A stretch of DNA of 64,000 bases, taken from contig NZ_CP172312.1 of NCBI RefSeq assembly GCF_047946665.1, forward strand, positions 2,480,001 to 2,544,000, in the 5' to 3' direction. Position 1 is the stretch's first letter. Each line of letters opens with the position of its first letter. A model generated the notes under the pieces. The model worked only from the letters and a program-made list of their open reading frames with translations. It had not been told where the DNA came from and searched no databases. Positions 24,721 to 34,000 of this stretch are shown piece after piece. A program made the position numbers and the translations under genes. The stretch is from Allohahella sp002354735 (GTDB taxonomy: Bacteria; Pseudomonadota; Gammaproteobacteria; Pseudomonadales; Oleiphilaceae).

Positions 24721-26010
24721 TCAGAAGTTCTGGCCCGAACACTTGCCGGTCTTGACGTTATAGTTGCCGCAGGACATCGGCTTTCTCCAGTCGGCAATCA
24801 GGTCCTTGCTGTCTGGCAGGAAGTCCGACCAGGCGTCGCCTGCCACCAGACCAGAGGTCTCCCAAACGACCTGGAACTGACCATCGTCCTGGATTTCACC
24901 GATGAGCACGGGCTTGGTGATGTGATGGTTCGGCATCATGGCGGAATAGCCGCCCGTCAGGTTGGGGACGGCCACACCGACCATGGCGTCGATGACTGCA
25001 TCGGTTTCAGTCGTTTGCGCTTTCTCGACAGCTTCTATCCACATGTTGAAGCCGATGTAATGGGCTTCCATCGGATCGTTGGTCACCCTGTCGGCATTCT
25101 TGATAAACTTCTGCCAGGATTCGATGAACTGCGTATTCACGTCGGATTCGACGCTCTGGAAATAGTTCCATGCCGCCAGATGTCCCACCAGCGGCTTAGT
25201 GTCGATACCTGAAAGCTCTTCTTCACCAACGGAGAATGCCACGACTGGTATATCTTCGGCGCTGATGCCCTGGTTACCGAGCTCTTTATAGAACGGCACG
25301 TTGGCATCACCGTTGATGGTCGAAACTACTGCGGTCTTCTTGCCAGTCTCGCCGAACTTCTTGATGTCGGAGACGATGCTCTGCCAGTCGGAATGACCGA
25401 AGGGCGTATAGTTGATCATGATGTCTTCGGCCTTGACGCCCTTGCCCTTGAGGTAGGCTTCCAGCACCTTGTTGGTGGTGCGCGGATAGACGTAGTCGGT
25501 ACCGGCCAACACCCAGCGCTCGACCCCAAGATCGTTCATCAGGTAGTCCACTGCCGGAATGGCCTGCTGATTTGGCGCAGCGCCGGTATAGAAGACGTTG
25601 CGAGAAGACTCTTCACCCTCATACTGCACCGGATAGAACAGCAGGCTGTTGAGCTCTTCGAACACAGGCAGAACTGACTTGCGAGAAACGGACGTCCAGC
25701 AACCGAATACCGCTGCGACCTTCTCCTTGGAAATCAGGTCACGCGCCTTTTCAGCGAATAGCGGCCAGTCCGAAGCCGGATCGACGACTACGGCTTCAAG
25801 CTTCTTGCCCAGAACACCACCCTTCTTGTTCTGCTCATCGATGAGCATGAGCATGGTGTCTTTCAGCGTAGTTTCACTGATCGCCATCGTGCCCGACAGC
25901 GAATGCAGAATGCCTACCTTGATCGTCTCTTCCGCCAGCGCACCGCCAGCCATCAGCGAGGTCGTGAAAGCGAGTGTCAGTGGTGCGAAGAATCGTTGTG
26001 CCTTGTTCAT
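24721..26010 (-). CDS. urtA: Urea ABC transporter substrate-binding protein UrtA
   Basis: Periplasmic urea receptor of 429 residues. The signal peptide is residues 1-26 (TTSLMAGGALAEE). The mature part starts IKVGILHSLSGTMAISE, the UrtA opening, and continues with VFGCWTSVSRKSVLPVFEE, NSLLFYPVQYEGEESSRNVFY and GTDYVYPRTTN, all diagnostic of urea or short-amide receptors and not LivJ. The C-terminus has a Cys pair (SCGNYNVKTGKC). It heads urtABCDE. A sigma-54-like promoter and an NtrC-like site lie upstream, so nitrogen control is likely. No urease genes are in the window. Confidence 0.96.
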   Translation of the reverse strand: MNKAQRFFAPLTLAFTTSLMAGGALAEETIKVGILHSLSGTMAISETTLKDTMLMLIDEQNKKGGVLGKKLEAVVVDPASDWPLFAEKARDLISKEKVAAVFGCWTSVSRKSVLPVFEELNSLLFYPVQYEGEESSRNVFYTGAAPNQQAIPAVDYLMNDLGVERWVLAGTDYVYPRTTNKVLEAYLKGKGVKAEDIMINYTPFGHSDWQSIVSDIKKFGETGKKTAVVSTINGDANVPFYKELGNQGISAEDIPVVAFSVGEEELSGIDTKPLVGHLAAWNYFQSVESDVNTQFIESWQKFIKNADRVTNDPMEAHYIGFNMWIEAVEKAQTTETDAVIDAMVGVAVPNLTGGYSAMMPNHHITKPVLIGEIQDDGQFQVVWETSGLVAGDAWSDFLPDSKDLIADWRKPMSCGNYNVKTGKCSGQNF

Positions 26011-26127
26011 GAAAATACCTGTGTGTTCTGAGTGGTCATTCCCCTGGCCTGCGGAGCACTTTATAAGTGTGCTTCTCTGGGTAGGGCTCTAACTTGGCAT
26101 TCGTATCGGATAGCGCAGAAGGGGTTT

Positions 26128-26143
26128 TGCACAGAGCATGCCA
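26128..26143 (-). promoter_or_regulatory. Sigma-54-type promoter of urtA
   Basis: Minus-strand sequence TGGCATG-CTCT-GTGCA keeps the invariant GG and GC dinucleotides exactly 10 nt apart (GG at 26141-26142, GC at 26129-26130) and matches TGGCAC-N5-TTGCA with two differences. The predicted start is near 26117, giving a leader of about 107 nt to urtA. Confidence 0.68.
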
Positions 26144-26281
26144 CTGCCGAAATTCCTGCTGCCAGCTGGTCGCTTGCTAGCGGATTCCCAGGTGGCAAGG
26201 GTCTCGCGCAGGTTCTACAATTTATGAGGCAGGTGCGAACTGCACCAGAATAGAACTTCGACAGATATGCTTAGACCTTGA

Positions 26282-26298
26282 TGCACCGGGATAGTGCC
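26282..26298. promoter_or_regulatory. NtrC-like enhancer site upstream of urtA
   Basis: TGCACC-GGGAT-AGTGCC matches the NtrC dyad GCACC-N5-GGTGC with one change in the right arm. It lies about 170 bp upstream of the predicted sigma-54 start, the usual enhancer distance. The rest of the 424-bp gap between urtA and the next gene holds no gene I can see, apart from a second dyad at 26232-26246 with arms in the opposite order. Confidence 0.55.
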
Positions 26299-26434
26299 CG
26301 AAGATCGCGCGCTTCATGCGAGGCGTATCAAATGCTGCCGCGTTCGCTGCCCGCACGGGGAAAATATAAATTATGTGGAAGACCTTAAACTCTGAAGACC
26401 GAATAATGTACCATTGCGCCGACATGGGAGAAGT

Positions 26435-26887
26435 ATGTGTATGGTTTCGGCACAATTAGTGGGTGTAAGTTTAATAGATTATTTTGGGAACCGGATTCCA
26501 ATTACCGATCTCGAGGGCGATATCGAATATCAGGAGCTGGCGAAGGACGACACCAGCCCAATGGCACCGTTCGGCATCACGCCGTTTGGCGATATCGTCA
26601 ACAAGCCTGGCGCATCGATTGCGTCTGGAAAGTACGCAGCAGCCATGCTGGAAGCGCTTTACTCACTCCGAACAGACCTCGACCTGATCAGAAACTATCA
26701 GGAAATCTACTATGCCGTGCACGAGGCGCCGCTGGAAATCGCTGCGGTAAAGGACAAAACGTACAGGCTGTATAGCAATGGCAAACTGGTCGGCAACCTG
26801 ACCTCGTCAGAACTGGCTGCTGAATACCAGAAACTGAGCAGGAACAATCGCAGCCTCATGAAGAAACATTTCACCCGCCTGAAATAG
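26435..26887 (+). CDS. Hypothetical protein
   Basis: About 150 residues, not recognised. It is soluble and mixed alpha/beta in appearance, with no signal peptide, membrane segment or Cys/His metal motif. The N-terminal half carries SLIDYFGNRIPITDLEGDIEY, which could be a small beta unit; the C-terminal third is basic and helical (YQKLSRNNRSLMKKHFTRLK). GGAG at 26427 precedes two in-frame ATGs, 26435 and 26441, and either could be used. A 13-bp inverted repeat follows its stop. It lies between the urt promoter and a DUF2914 gene and shows no functional link to either. Confidence 0.6.
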   Translation: MCMVSAQLVGVSLIDYFGNRIPITDLEGDIEYQELAKDDTSPMAPFGITPFGDIVNKPGASIASGKYAAAMLEALYSLRTDLDLIRNYQEIYYAVHEAPLEIAAVKDKTYRLYSNGKLVGNLTSSELAAEYQKLSRNNRSLMKKHFTRLK

Positions 26888-26898
26888 CGGGCTGTGAG

Positions 26899-26937
26899 CC
26901 GGCTTCGGGCTCCCGGGAACCGGAAGCCCGAAGCCGG
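26899..26937. repeat. Perfect 13-bp inverted repeat
   Basis: Arms at 26899-26911 (CCGGCTTCGGGCT) and 26925-26937 are exact reverse complements around a 13-nt loop, 12 bp after the preceding stop codon. There is no T-run, so it could be a REP-like or Rho-related hairpin instead of a simple terminator. It falls where an extended start for the next gene would lie, which argues for the downstream ATG. Confidence 0.75.
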
Positions 26938-26977
26938 AAACTGCATTCCTTCGACGACACCAATTAGAAAAATACTC

Positions 26978-27979
26978 ATGAGCCAGAAAAACGGGTTTTC
27001 AGCCCAGCGCGAGGACAGAATCAGTTCACCCGTTACGGTCACAGTCTATTACTGGCATAGGATCGTCCTGTTTGGGCTGCTGGTAGTCTTCATTATCGGC
27101 GGTCTGGCCTATTGGGGTTTCACCCAGTTCAGCGCGACACCGAAGCCCGTCATTCCCGGCAGCAGCGCGGAACTCGCCATCGAACAGCCTGAAGAGACGG
27201 ATGGCGGCACGGACACGCTGAGCGAGTACGAGCAGGCTGCAGTCACACCGACGCCGGCTGATGCCCCGGTGTTCGACTCACAGGTCGAGCCGAGCGAGCC
27301 GGAAAGCGCCGCGGAAGCTGCGGCGCCAGCGCTTGCAGAAACAGCGGCGCCAGTCGCTGACACCTCGGACTCTGAAGAGGCCGCAGCTTCTGTCCCGCAG
27401 GACCGTCAAACTTTTGCAGAGGTCGAAGTGAGCGCGGAGTCAGCGCTGCTCGATGATGCAGCGGTCCTCGATGAAGCGGCCGACACCGACACCGTTTACG
27501 ATACTTCTCCGATCGCCGGAGAAGACGACACGGTCGATGCCGTCGTTGCAGAAACGGATACCGGTGAACGCGGTCACGCCCCTAAAGCGACGCCCACAGA
27601 AGGTTTCGACAGCGCTCGAGGCAAGCCCACCAGGACCGAAATACTATCCGACGCGATTGCCAGAGCCAGCCTGGCCGCGGGCCTGCGAGATCGCGAACCC
27701 ATCGGGATCTATGAAAATGCCGTGAGTCTGAATGGGAAGGATCTCATTACCGTCTATATGTTCACCCAGACTATCGGTTACGTTGGTGAGACACTGTTCC
27801 ACAACTGGTATCTGAATGACAAACGGATTGCCCAGGTCACCATCAAACCGTGGATTTCGCCGATGCGCGCGTCATCCAGCAAGAAGATCATTCCTCCCAT
27901 GATTGGTTACTGGCGCGTGGAAATCGTGGATGCCAATGACAAGAAGCTGGCCGTGACGACCTTCGAGGTCGTGGAATAG
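26978..27979 (+). CDS. DUF2914 domain membrane protein
   Basis: A 333-residue single-pass protein. One hydrophobic helix near residues 31-52 (VLFGLLVVFIIGGLAYWGF) is followed by a ~170-residue Ala/Glu/Asp-rich, Pro-containing low-complexity linker. The C-terminal ~100 residues form a DUF2914-like beta domain (DLITVYMFTQTIGYVGE, LFHNWYLNDKRIAQVTIKP, GYWRVEIVDANDKKLA). The function of DUF2914 is unknown; the layout suggests a periplasmic domain on a flexible tether. ATG 26978 is preferred over 26894, which lies in the inverted repeat region. The convergent secretion gene ends 8 bp away. Confidence 0.78.
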   Translation: MSQKNGFSAQREDRISSPVTVTVYYWHRIVLFGLLVVFIIGGLAYWGFTQFSATPKPVIPGSSAELAIEQPEETDGGTDTLSEYEQAAVTPTPADAPVFDSQVEPSEPESAAEAAAPALAETAAPVADTSDSEEAAASVPQDRQTFAEVEVSAESALLDDAAVLDEAADTDTVYDTSPIAGEDDTVDAVVAETDTGERGHAPKATPTEGFDSARGKPTRTEILSDAIARASLAAGLRDREPIGIYENAVSLNGKDLITVYMFTQTIGYVGETLFHNWYLNDKRIAQVTIKPWISPMRASSSKKIIPPMIGYWRVEIVDANDKKLAVTTFEVVE

Positions 27980-27987
27980 CCCGAAAA

Positions 27988-29295
27988 CTACTGTTCGCGC
28001 CAGGCTTTATCGAAGGCCGTGAGCAGTGGTTCCGCGAAATACTGCAATGGGGTCGACTCGCCAGTGAGGATGTACACCTCAGCAGGCATGCCTGGCTTGA
28101 CCGTCTCATCGCCCCAAAGCGGGTTCGCTTCATCATTCATCACAATTCTGGCTTCGAAATAGTACTGCCCGCTCTGCTCATCGAAGAGCGCATCGGCCGA
28201 TACTGATTCCAGCGTTCCCGTCAGCTCCGGCATCTCGTGATGCCGATAGCCGGACAGCCGGGCGCGGGCCGTCTGGCGCCCTGAAACCTTATCAATATCC
28301 AGTGGCCGAATCCGGGCAGCGATGACGAGTTCGTCTTTCGCCGGCACAATTTCCATCAGCGTGTCGCCCGGACGAATCACCTCGCCAATATTGTTTATCG
28401 CGAGGTCGACCACAAGTCCATCAACCGGAGCCGTCAAACTGATCCGCTGCAACACGTTATTGCTCGCTGCGATTCGTTGGACCAACCCATCAATTTCATT
28501 TCGCACTTCTCGCAGTTCATTTGCAGCTTCGTAGCGATAGGCTTGCCTGGATTGTTCCCGCTCCAGCGTAATCTCGGACTGTCGTGTGCCGGCACCCGCT
28601 ATTTCTGTTTTCAGGCTCGCAATTTTCCCACGCATCTGGGCCGCCTCTCGTTTCAGTTCGAGCGACCGAGCTTTGCCAGTCATACGCCGTTGCAACAGCA
28701 TCTCCAGTGAGGCCAGCTCCTCTTCGATCAGGGCCAGTTGCTGCTCACCAGCATGCGCTTCGGCCTTCATTCCCTGAATCTGCTCTCCCAGCTGCAAGCT
28801 CTGCTGTTCCAGGATAGCCAGCGTGCCATCAAGGGTGCTCCGGTTGAGCTCGAACAAAATGACCGCCTCGTGCACCTTCGCCTGCAAACCAGGATCCGAC
28901 TGATCCAGCAGGTGATCAGGAAACACGGGGCGCTCCAGACCATGTTGTGCAGCCAACAATGCAGCCTCGCGAACCTGGAGCGCATTGAGTTGCTGGGAAA
29001 GGCGCAGGTACTCGGACTCAGCGAAGGTCTGATCCAGCGTCACCAGCACCTGACCGGCACTGACTTTTTCCCCTTCACGCACCAGGATCTGTTTGACGAT
29101 GCCGCCTTCGAAGTGCTGGATACGCTTCCGCTCGGAGCCGACTTTGACCACACCTTCTGCGATAACGGCACTGTCCAGCGGCACGGAAGCAGCCCAGGTA
29201 ACGAATCCACCGAAACCCAGTGTGGTAATCATCACACCACCAAGAACCAGGCCACGCAGGTTCTTGGCTGGTTCAGTCGGACTTCGCTCATTCAT
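27988..29295 (-). CDS. Type I secretion membrane fusion protein, HlyD family
   Basis: Periplasmic adaptor (435 residues) joining the inner-membrane ABC exporter at 29288-31054 to an outer-membrane TolC-like channel. One N-terminal helix (~15-35) anchors it. Then come a barrel-sandwich half (KRIQHFEGGIVKQILVREGEKV), a long alpha-helical hairpin (~90-270), the returning lipoyl half (LTAPVDGLVVDLAINNIGEVIRPGD) and a C-terminal beta domain ending VKPGMPAEVYI. This is the PrtE/AprE/LapC pattern. It overlaps the ABC gene by 8 bp. No TolC gene is in the window. Confidence 0.92.
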   Translation of the reverse strand: MNERSPTEPAKNLRGLVLGGVMITTLGFGGFVTWAASVPLDSAVIAEGVVKVGSERKRIQHFEGGIVKQILVREGEKVSAGQVLVTLDQTFAESEYLRLSQQLNALQVREAALLAAQHGLERPVFPDHLLDQSDPGLQAKVHEAVILFELNRSTLDGTLAILEQQSLQLGEQIQGMKAEAHAGEQQLALIEEELASLEMLLQRRMTGKARSLELKREAAQMRGKIASLKTEIAGAGTRQSEITLEREQSRQAYRYEAANELREVRNEIDGLVQRIAASNNVLQRISLTAPVDGLVVDLAINNIGEVIRPGDTLMEIVPAKDELVIAARIRPLDIDKVSGRQTARARLSGYRHHEMPELTGTLESVSADALFDEQSGQYYFEARIVMNDEANPLWGDETVKPGMPAEVYILTGESTPLQYFAEPLLTAFDKAWREQ

Positions 29296-31054
29296 CGTCT
29301 GACTCCCGCAGATTGACTACCGCTGCCGACTTGCGAATGATCACGGGGGCAGATCGACGCCGCGACTCAGGCTTGATCATGTCTGCCAGCAATGAGCTCG
29401 TAGGCCCGAAACGCTCGAGCCGTCCATTCGCCATCACTGCCAGGAAATCACAGCGGCTCAGATGGTGCACCTGGTGGCTTATAGTGATGACTGTGGTGCC
29501 ACGACTTTTCAGCGTAGCAAGGGCAGCCTGAAATGCCTGCTGCCCTTCCGCATCCAGACTTGACGTAGGCTCATCCAGAACCACAAGCGCCGGCCGTCCG
29601 AACAGGGCTCGCGCGAAGCCTATCCGCTGCTTCTGCCCACCAGAAAGCGGCACTCCCGCAGGTCCTATCGGTGTGTCATAGCCCGCCTGAAGCGACAGTA
29701 TCATCGCCTCGGCACCAGCGAGTCTGGCTGCCTCGATAATCTCTTCCGGCTCAGCGTCGGAAAATCGGGCAATATTCTGTGCCACGCTGCCGTCGAAAAG
29801 CTCTACGTCCTGCGGGAGATAGCCCATGAACTCAGCGAACTGATCTCTCAGTTGAGGTGACATTTCGGAACCGTCTATCCGCACCTCTCCTGAATTCGCG
29901 AAAGACACGCCGAGAATAAGTCTGACCAGCGAAGTCTTGCCGGCACCGCTCGGACCGATGATGCCCATAGAACTGCCTGCTGGCAGTGACAGCGTCACGT
30001 CAGTGAGCAGGGGTCTGACTGAAAGGCCATCAGGGGTAAGTGTCGTGGCAGACAGACTGGCCTGGGAGATCGATAGCTCGCCCCGGGGCCGCGGCAGCTT
30101 CATGCCAGGCGACTGTGAATCGGCTGTATGAAGAAAGGTCTTCAGGCTCTGGAGAGACTGTCTCGCGCTGACAAGCGTTCGCCAGCCTTGGATGGACTGC
30201 TCAATTGGTGCCAGAGCCCTGGCGATAATAATCGAGGCAGCGATCATGACGCCAGCGCTGGTGATATGCTCCATGGTGAGCCACGCCCCCACAGCAAGCA
30301 CCGCGATCTGCAGAAACTGTCGGACCACCTTCGCAAATGTGGACAAGCGCGCGTTACGTTCGGCGGCGACCGTAAGCGATGACAGCCCTGCGCCCTGCTT
30401 TAGCCGCCACATCCGTGCCAGGGCCGGTGCCATACCCATACCCAGGACCGCTTCACGATTGCGGGTGCTATGTTCCACGAAACCGGCAGCCTGTCCCAAG
30501 GCGACATTGCCCTGCCGGTACACAGTCCTCGAAATCATTTCGTTGATAACAGCCAGACCCAGCAGCAGCAGAGCGCCTGCCAGACCGAGATGCCCCAGTA
30601 GCGGGTGCAGGACATACACCAGCCCCAGGAAGAGCGGTATCCACGGGGCATCGAACAGTGCGAGCGTAAAAGGCGAGCTTATAAAAGCTCGTATTGTGTT
30701 GAGATCATGGACCGGTTGCGAAGAAGGGGAGAACCGCAGCGTCTCGGCAACGATAAGACGGCTCATGTCGTCATCGAAGCGATTGGCAATGCGCACCAGC
30801 AGACGCTGTCTGATCGAATCGATCAATCCAAGTGTCAGCAGCGCGAAAATCGCAACGCCGAAAAGAAAGGCCAACGTCTCCCGACTGCCTGACAACAGCA
30901 CCCTGTCATACACCTGCAGCATGAACAGGGGCGCTGTCAACAACAGCACATTGACCACGAGGCTGAACGCGAATACCGGCAGCAGGCTTCGCCTAACGCG
31001 AGATAGTGCCCAACGCAGTTGCTCCGGCGACGTCTTTACAGTATTCACATCCAT
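29288..31054 (-). CDS. Type I secretion ABC exporter (permease-ATPase), PrtD-like
   Basis: A 588-residue fused transporter. The membrane domain (~25-300) has six hydrophobic helices. The ATPase has Walker A GPSGAGKTSL (~370), signature LSGGQKQRIGFARAL, Walker B LVVLDEPTSSLD and the switch His in ITISHQ. There is no N-terminal C39 peptidase or peptidase-like domain, as in PrtD/AprD exporters of RTX proteases and HasA. The gene starts 17 bp after the RTX gene stop and overlaps the HlyD gene, so substrate, ABC and adaptor form one operon. The substrate is almost certainly the upstream RTX protein. Confidence 0.93.
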   Translation of the reverse strand: MDVNTVKTSPEQLRWALSRVRRSLLPVFAFSLVVNVLLLTAPLFMLQVYDRVLLSGSRETLAFLFGVAIFALLTLGLIDSIRQRLLVRIANRFDDDMSRLIVAETLRFSPSSQPVHDLNTIRAFISSPFTLALFDAPWIPLFLGLVYVLHPLLGHLGLAGALLLLGLAVINEMISRTVYRQGNVALGQAAGFVEHSTRNREAVLGMGMAPALARMWRLKQGAGLSSLTVAAERNARLSTFAKVVRQFLQIAVLAVGAWLTMEHITSAGVMIAASIIIARALAPIEQSIQGWRTLVSARQSLQSLKTFLHTADSQSPGMKLPRPRGELSISQASLSATTLTPDGLSVRPLLTDVTLSLPAGSSMGIIGPSGAGKTSLVRLILGVSFANSGEVRIDGSEMSPQLRDQFAEFMGYLPQDVELFDGSVAQNIARFSDAEPEEIIEAARLAGAEAMILSLQAGYDTPIGPAGVPLSGGQKQRIGFARALFGRPALVVLDEPTSSLDAEGQQAFQAALATLKSRGTTVITISHQVHHLSRCDFLAVMANGRLERFGPTSSLLADMIKPESRRRSAPVIIRKSAAVVNLRESDDE

Positions 31055-31071
31055 AGCCCGCTATGCCCGAA

Positions 31072-34000
31072 TCAGCCGGCCAGGAAGTCGTTGTCAGTGC
31101 CGTTGATAAGCACCTCGACTGTCGCCGAACTGGTCGCCCCGTTGCCGTCGCTGACCACATAGCTGAACGACTCACGCGCCGTTTCACCTGCGCTCAACGT
31201 GTCGAACTGGCCGGCCGGATCATAAGTGAAGCTGCCATCGGCATTGGCGACGAGCGTGCCAAGCAGTGAGCTGTCGTCGAAGGAGACAATCGACAATGTG
31301 TCGTTATCAGCATCGATATCGTTGTTCAATACACTGATACTCACAGCGGTTGCTTCGTCGGTCACGGCCTTGTCCGCCTTGGCGATGACAGCATCGTTGA
31401 CACCAGTGACTTCGAGCTCGATTAGTGCAGTAGAAAAGCTACCGTTGCCGTCGGTGATCGTGTACTCAGCCGTGGTAATGACTTTCTCGCCCGCCTTTAG
31501 ATAGTCGAACCCTGTCTCGGCACTGAAGCGCGCCCGTCCATCCGAATAGATCTGGAACAGACCGCCCTCGGAACCGGCTACAGTGATGCTCGTCCCCGAC
31601 ATAGGCACATCATTGACCGCAGAGACACGAATAACGGCATTCGCATCGGCATCCGTATCATTGCCCACCGGGCGACTGTCAGTGAGGATATTGAGCGCGA
31701 ATCGGAAACTGCCTTCGTTAACCTGATAGAAGTCATCGACCGCGACCGGTTCATCATTTGCACCGGTCACGACAACGGAGACTGTACCAAACGCACTGCC
31801 GCCAGCACCGTCAGACACGGTGTAGAGGAGCTGCTCCGTGACCTGCTGACCTGCCGCGAGATAGTCGAAATCACCATCGGTGAAAAACTCGGCTGATCCG
31901 TCTGACTCCACTATCCAGTAGCCACCCTTGGTGCCCGCCACCATTTCACCGACCTTCGTGGCGCTACGAGCTACGGCGGACACAAACAGCGTGTCCCGAT
32001 CCGCATCAGTATCGTTCAGCAGAATGTTCTGCAGCACAATCGAGGCCGTGTCCTCACCAATCGCACCACTATCGTTTCGTGCCTGCGGTGCCTGGTTTGC
32101 AAGACCGTTCACGGTCACCTGATATACAGCCGTGGAAGTATCGCCATCCTGGTCTGCAATCGTGTAGCTTACTGTGGTCTTGGCTGTTTCGCCGGCTTGC
32201 AGGTAAACGAAGTCACCGTCAGCATCGAATATTACTGAACCATCGGCGCCTATGGTGAACAACCCACCGTTGGACCCCTGGGTCGCAACACCAACCTGCG
32301 CAGCGCCCCCTGCAACAGCAACCACTGTGGAGGGGCCATCACCGCGTGTATCGTTCACTAGCGCATTCAGCAGGGCTTGCTGATTGGCGCTTTCGAGCGC
32401 AGTCACGCTGTCAGCAACCGCCACTGGCAACTGGTTACCCGCGTCGTCCACGGTCACAGTCAGTGTAGCGGTGGAGGTCTGCCCATCTTCATCACTGATG
32501 GTATAGGTCACGCTGGTGGTAGCACTTTGGCCAGCTTCGAGATAGCCGAATTCTCCGTTAGGATCGAAGGTCGTCTTGCCGTTGGCGTCGATGCTGAACA
32601 ATCCACCGCTGGAGCCCGCGATGACTGCACCGACCAGACCAGCTTCACCGTTGACCTGAGTTACCACCGAAGGTGCATCGCCATCCTGATCGTTGGCCAG
32701 GACATCGATGTCCACTGCAGTTCGATCATCTGTCGTCACTGCATCATCATTGGCAACCAGGGTGACATTCCGGCCAATGACCTGCATCGTAACGTTGGCC
32801 GAAGAAGTCGCGCCACTGCCGTCGCGGACGGTGTAACTGATCTGCGTCAGCAAAACTTCGTCCTGATCCAGGTGCTCGAAACCAGTCTCCGCGCCCAGTC
32901 GAGCCCGACCATCGGCATACACTACAAACTCGCCGCCATTGGAGCCCGTGACCGTGAGGCTGGCGCCGGTCATGGCCTGTCCGTTGACTTCGGTAATACG
33001 CAGTGTGTCGTTGGTATCGGCATCAATGTCATTCTGCACGAGCCGGTTATCGGTGAAGATGTTGAGCGCGACGAAAAACTTGCCCTCGCCCACTTCATAC
33101 AGGTCATCCTGAGCGACCGGTGCATCGTTGGCGCCAGTTATGGTCACAGTCACTGCGCTGAAATCTTCACCACCACGGCCATCGGCGATCTTGTACTGAA
33201 GGGTTTCAGTGACCTGCTCACCCTCGGCGAGAAAATCGAACTCGCCGTTGGTAAAGAACTCTGCCCGGCCATTGCTGTCCAGCACCCAGTATCCACCCTG
33301 CCGGCCGGCAATTTCCTGTCCCACGTTCGCTGCCGATCCCGCCACTTCCGATACGACAAGCACGTCTCCGTCTATATCGGTGTCGTTTGCCAGCACGTTC
33401 TCGATGACAACGGAAGCCTCATCTTCGCTCACGAAGGCTGTATCGAGAGCAGCATCAGGGGCGGTTGAAGGGTCGCGCCCTTCAACGGTCACGGTATAGG
33501 TGGCGGTACTAAGGTCACCATCGGCATCACTGATGGTATAGCTGACGCTCGTGGTCGCTGTCTCGCCGGTATTCAGCGCTGCAAAGGCGCCAGCAGGATC
33601 GAAGGAAACAGACCCATCGGCGGTGATGACGAAAAGCCCCCCGTTGGAGCCTGTAACACTTGCGCCGACGTTCAGGGTCTCGCCGTTAACCATGCTCACC
33701 GAGGAAGCGCCATCCCCCATCTGGTCGTTCAGCAAAGCATTATCCAGCACCGTGAGGCCGTCTTCCTCCTGGACAGTGGCACTGTCGTTCACGGCAAGGG
33801 GCAGAGCATTTACCTGATTCACCGTTACGGCAACCGTGGCCTCTGAAGTGCCACCCTTGCCATCACTGATGCTGTAGACAATGCTGTCTTCGCCTACAAA
33901 GTCTGTCGCTGGCGTATAGGTCAGGGTGCCGTCGGGATTGATGACTACAGTGCCGTTATTCGCGCTGGCGCCAGTGACCACAAGCGCGTCGCCATCGGGA

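Noticed and set aside
26232..26246. GGTGC-GAACT-GCACC dyad upstream of urtA as an NtrC site
   Set aside because: The arms are in the opposite order from the NtrC consensus (GCACC left, GGTGC right). It may matter but cannot be called NtrC; the site at 26282 fits better.
32377..33468. Plus-strand open frame of 363 codons inside the adhesin gene
   Set aside because: Antisense to a repeat-rich gene, with no ribosome site or recognisable domain.
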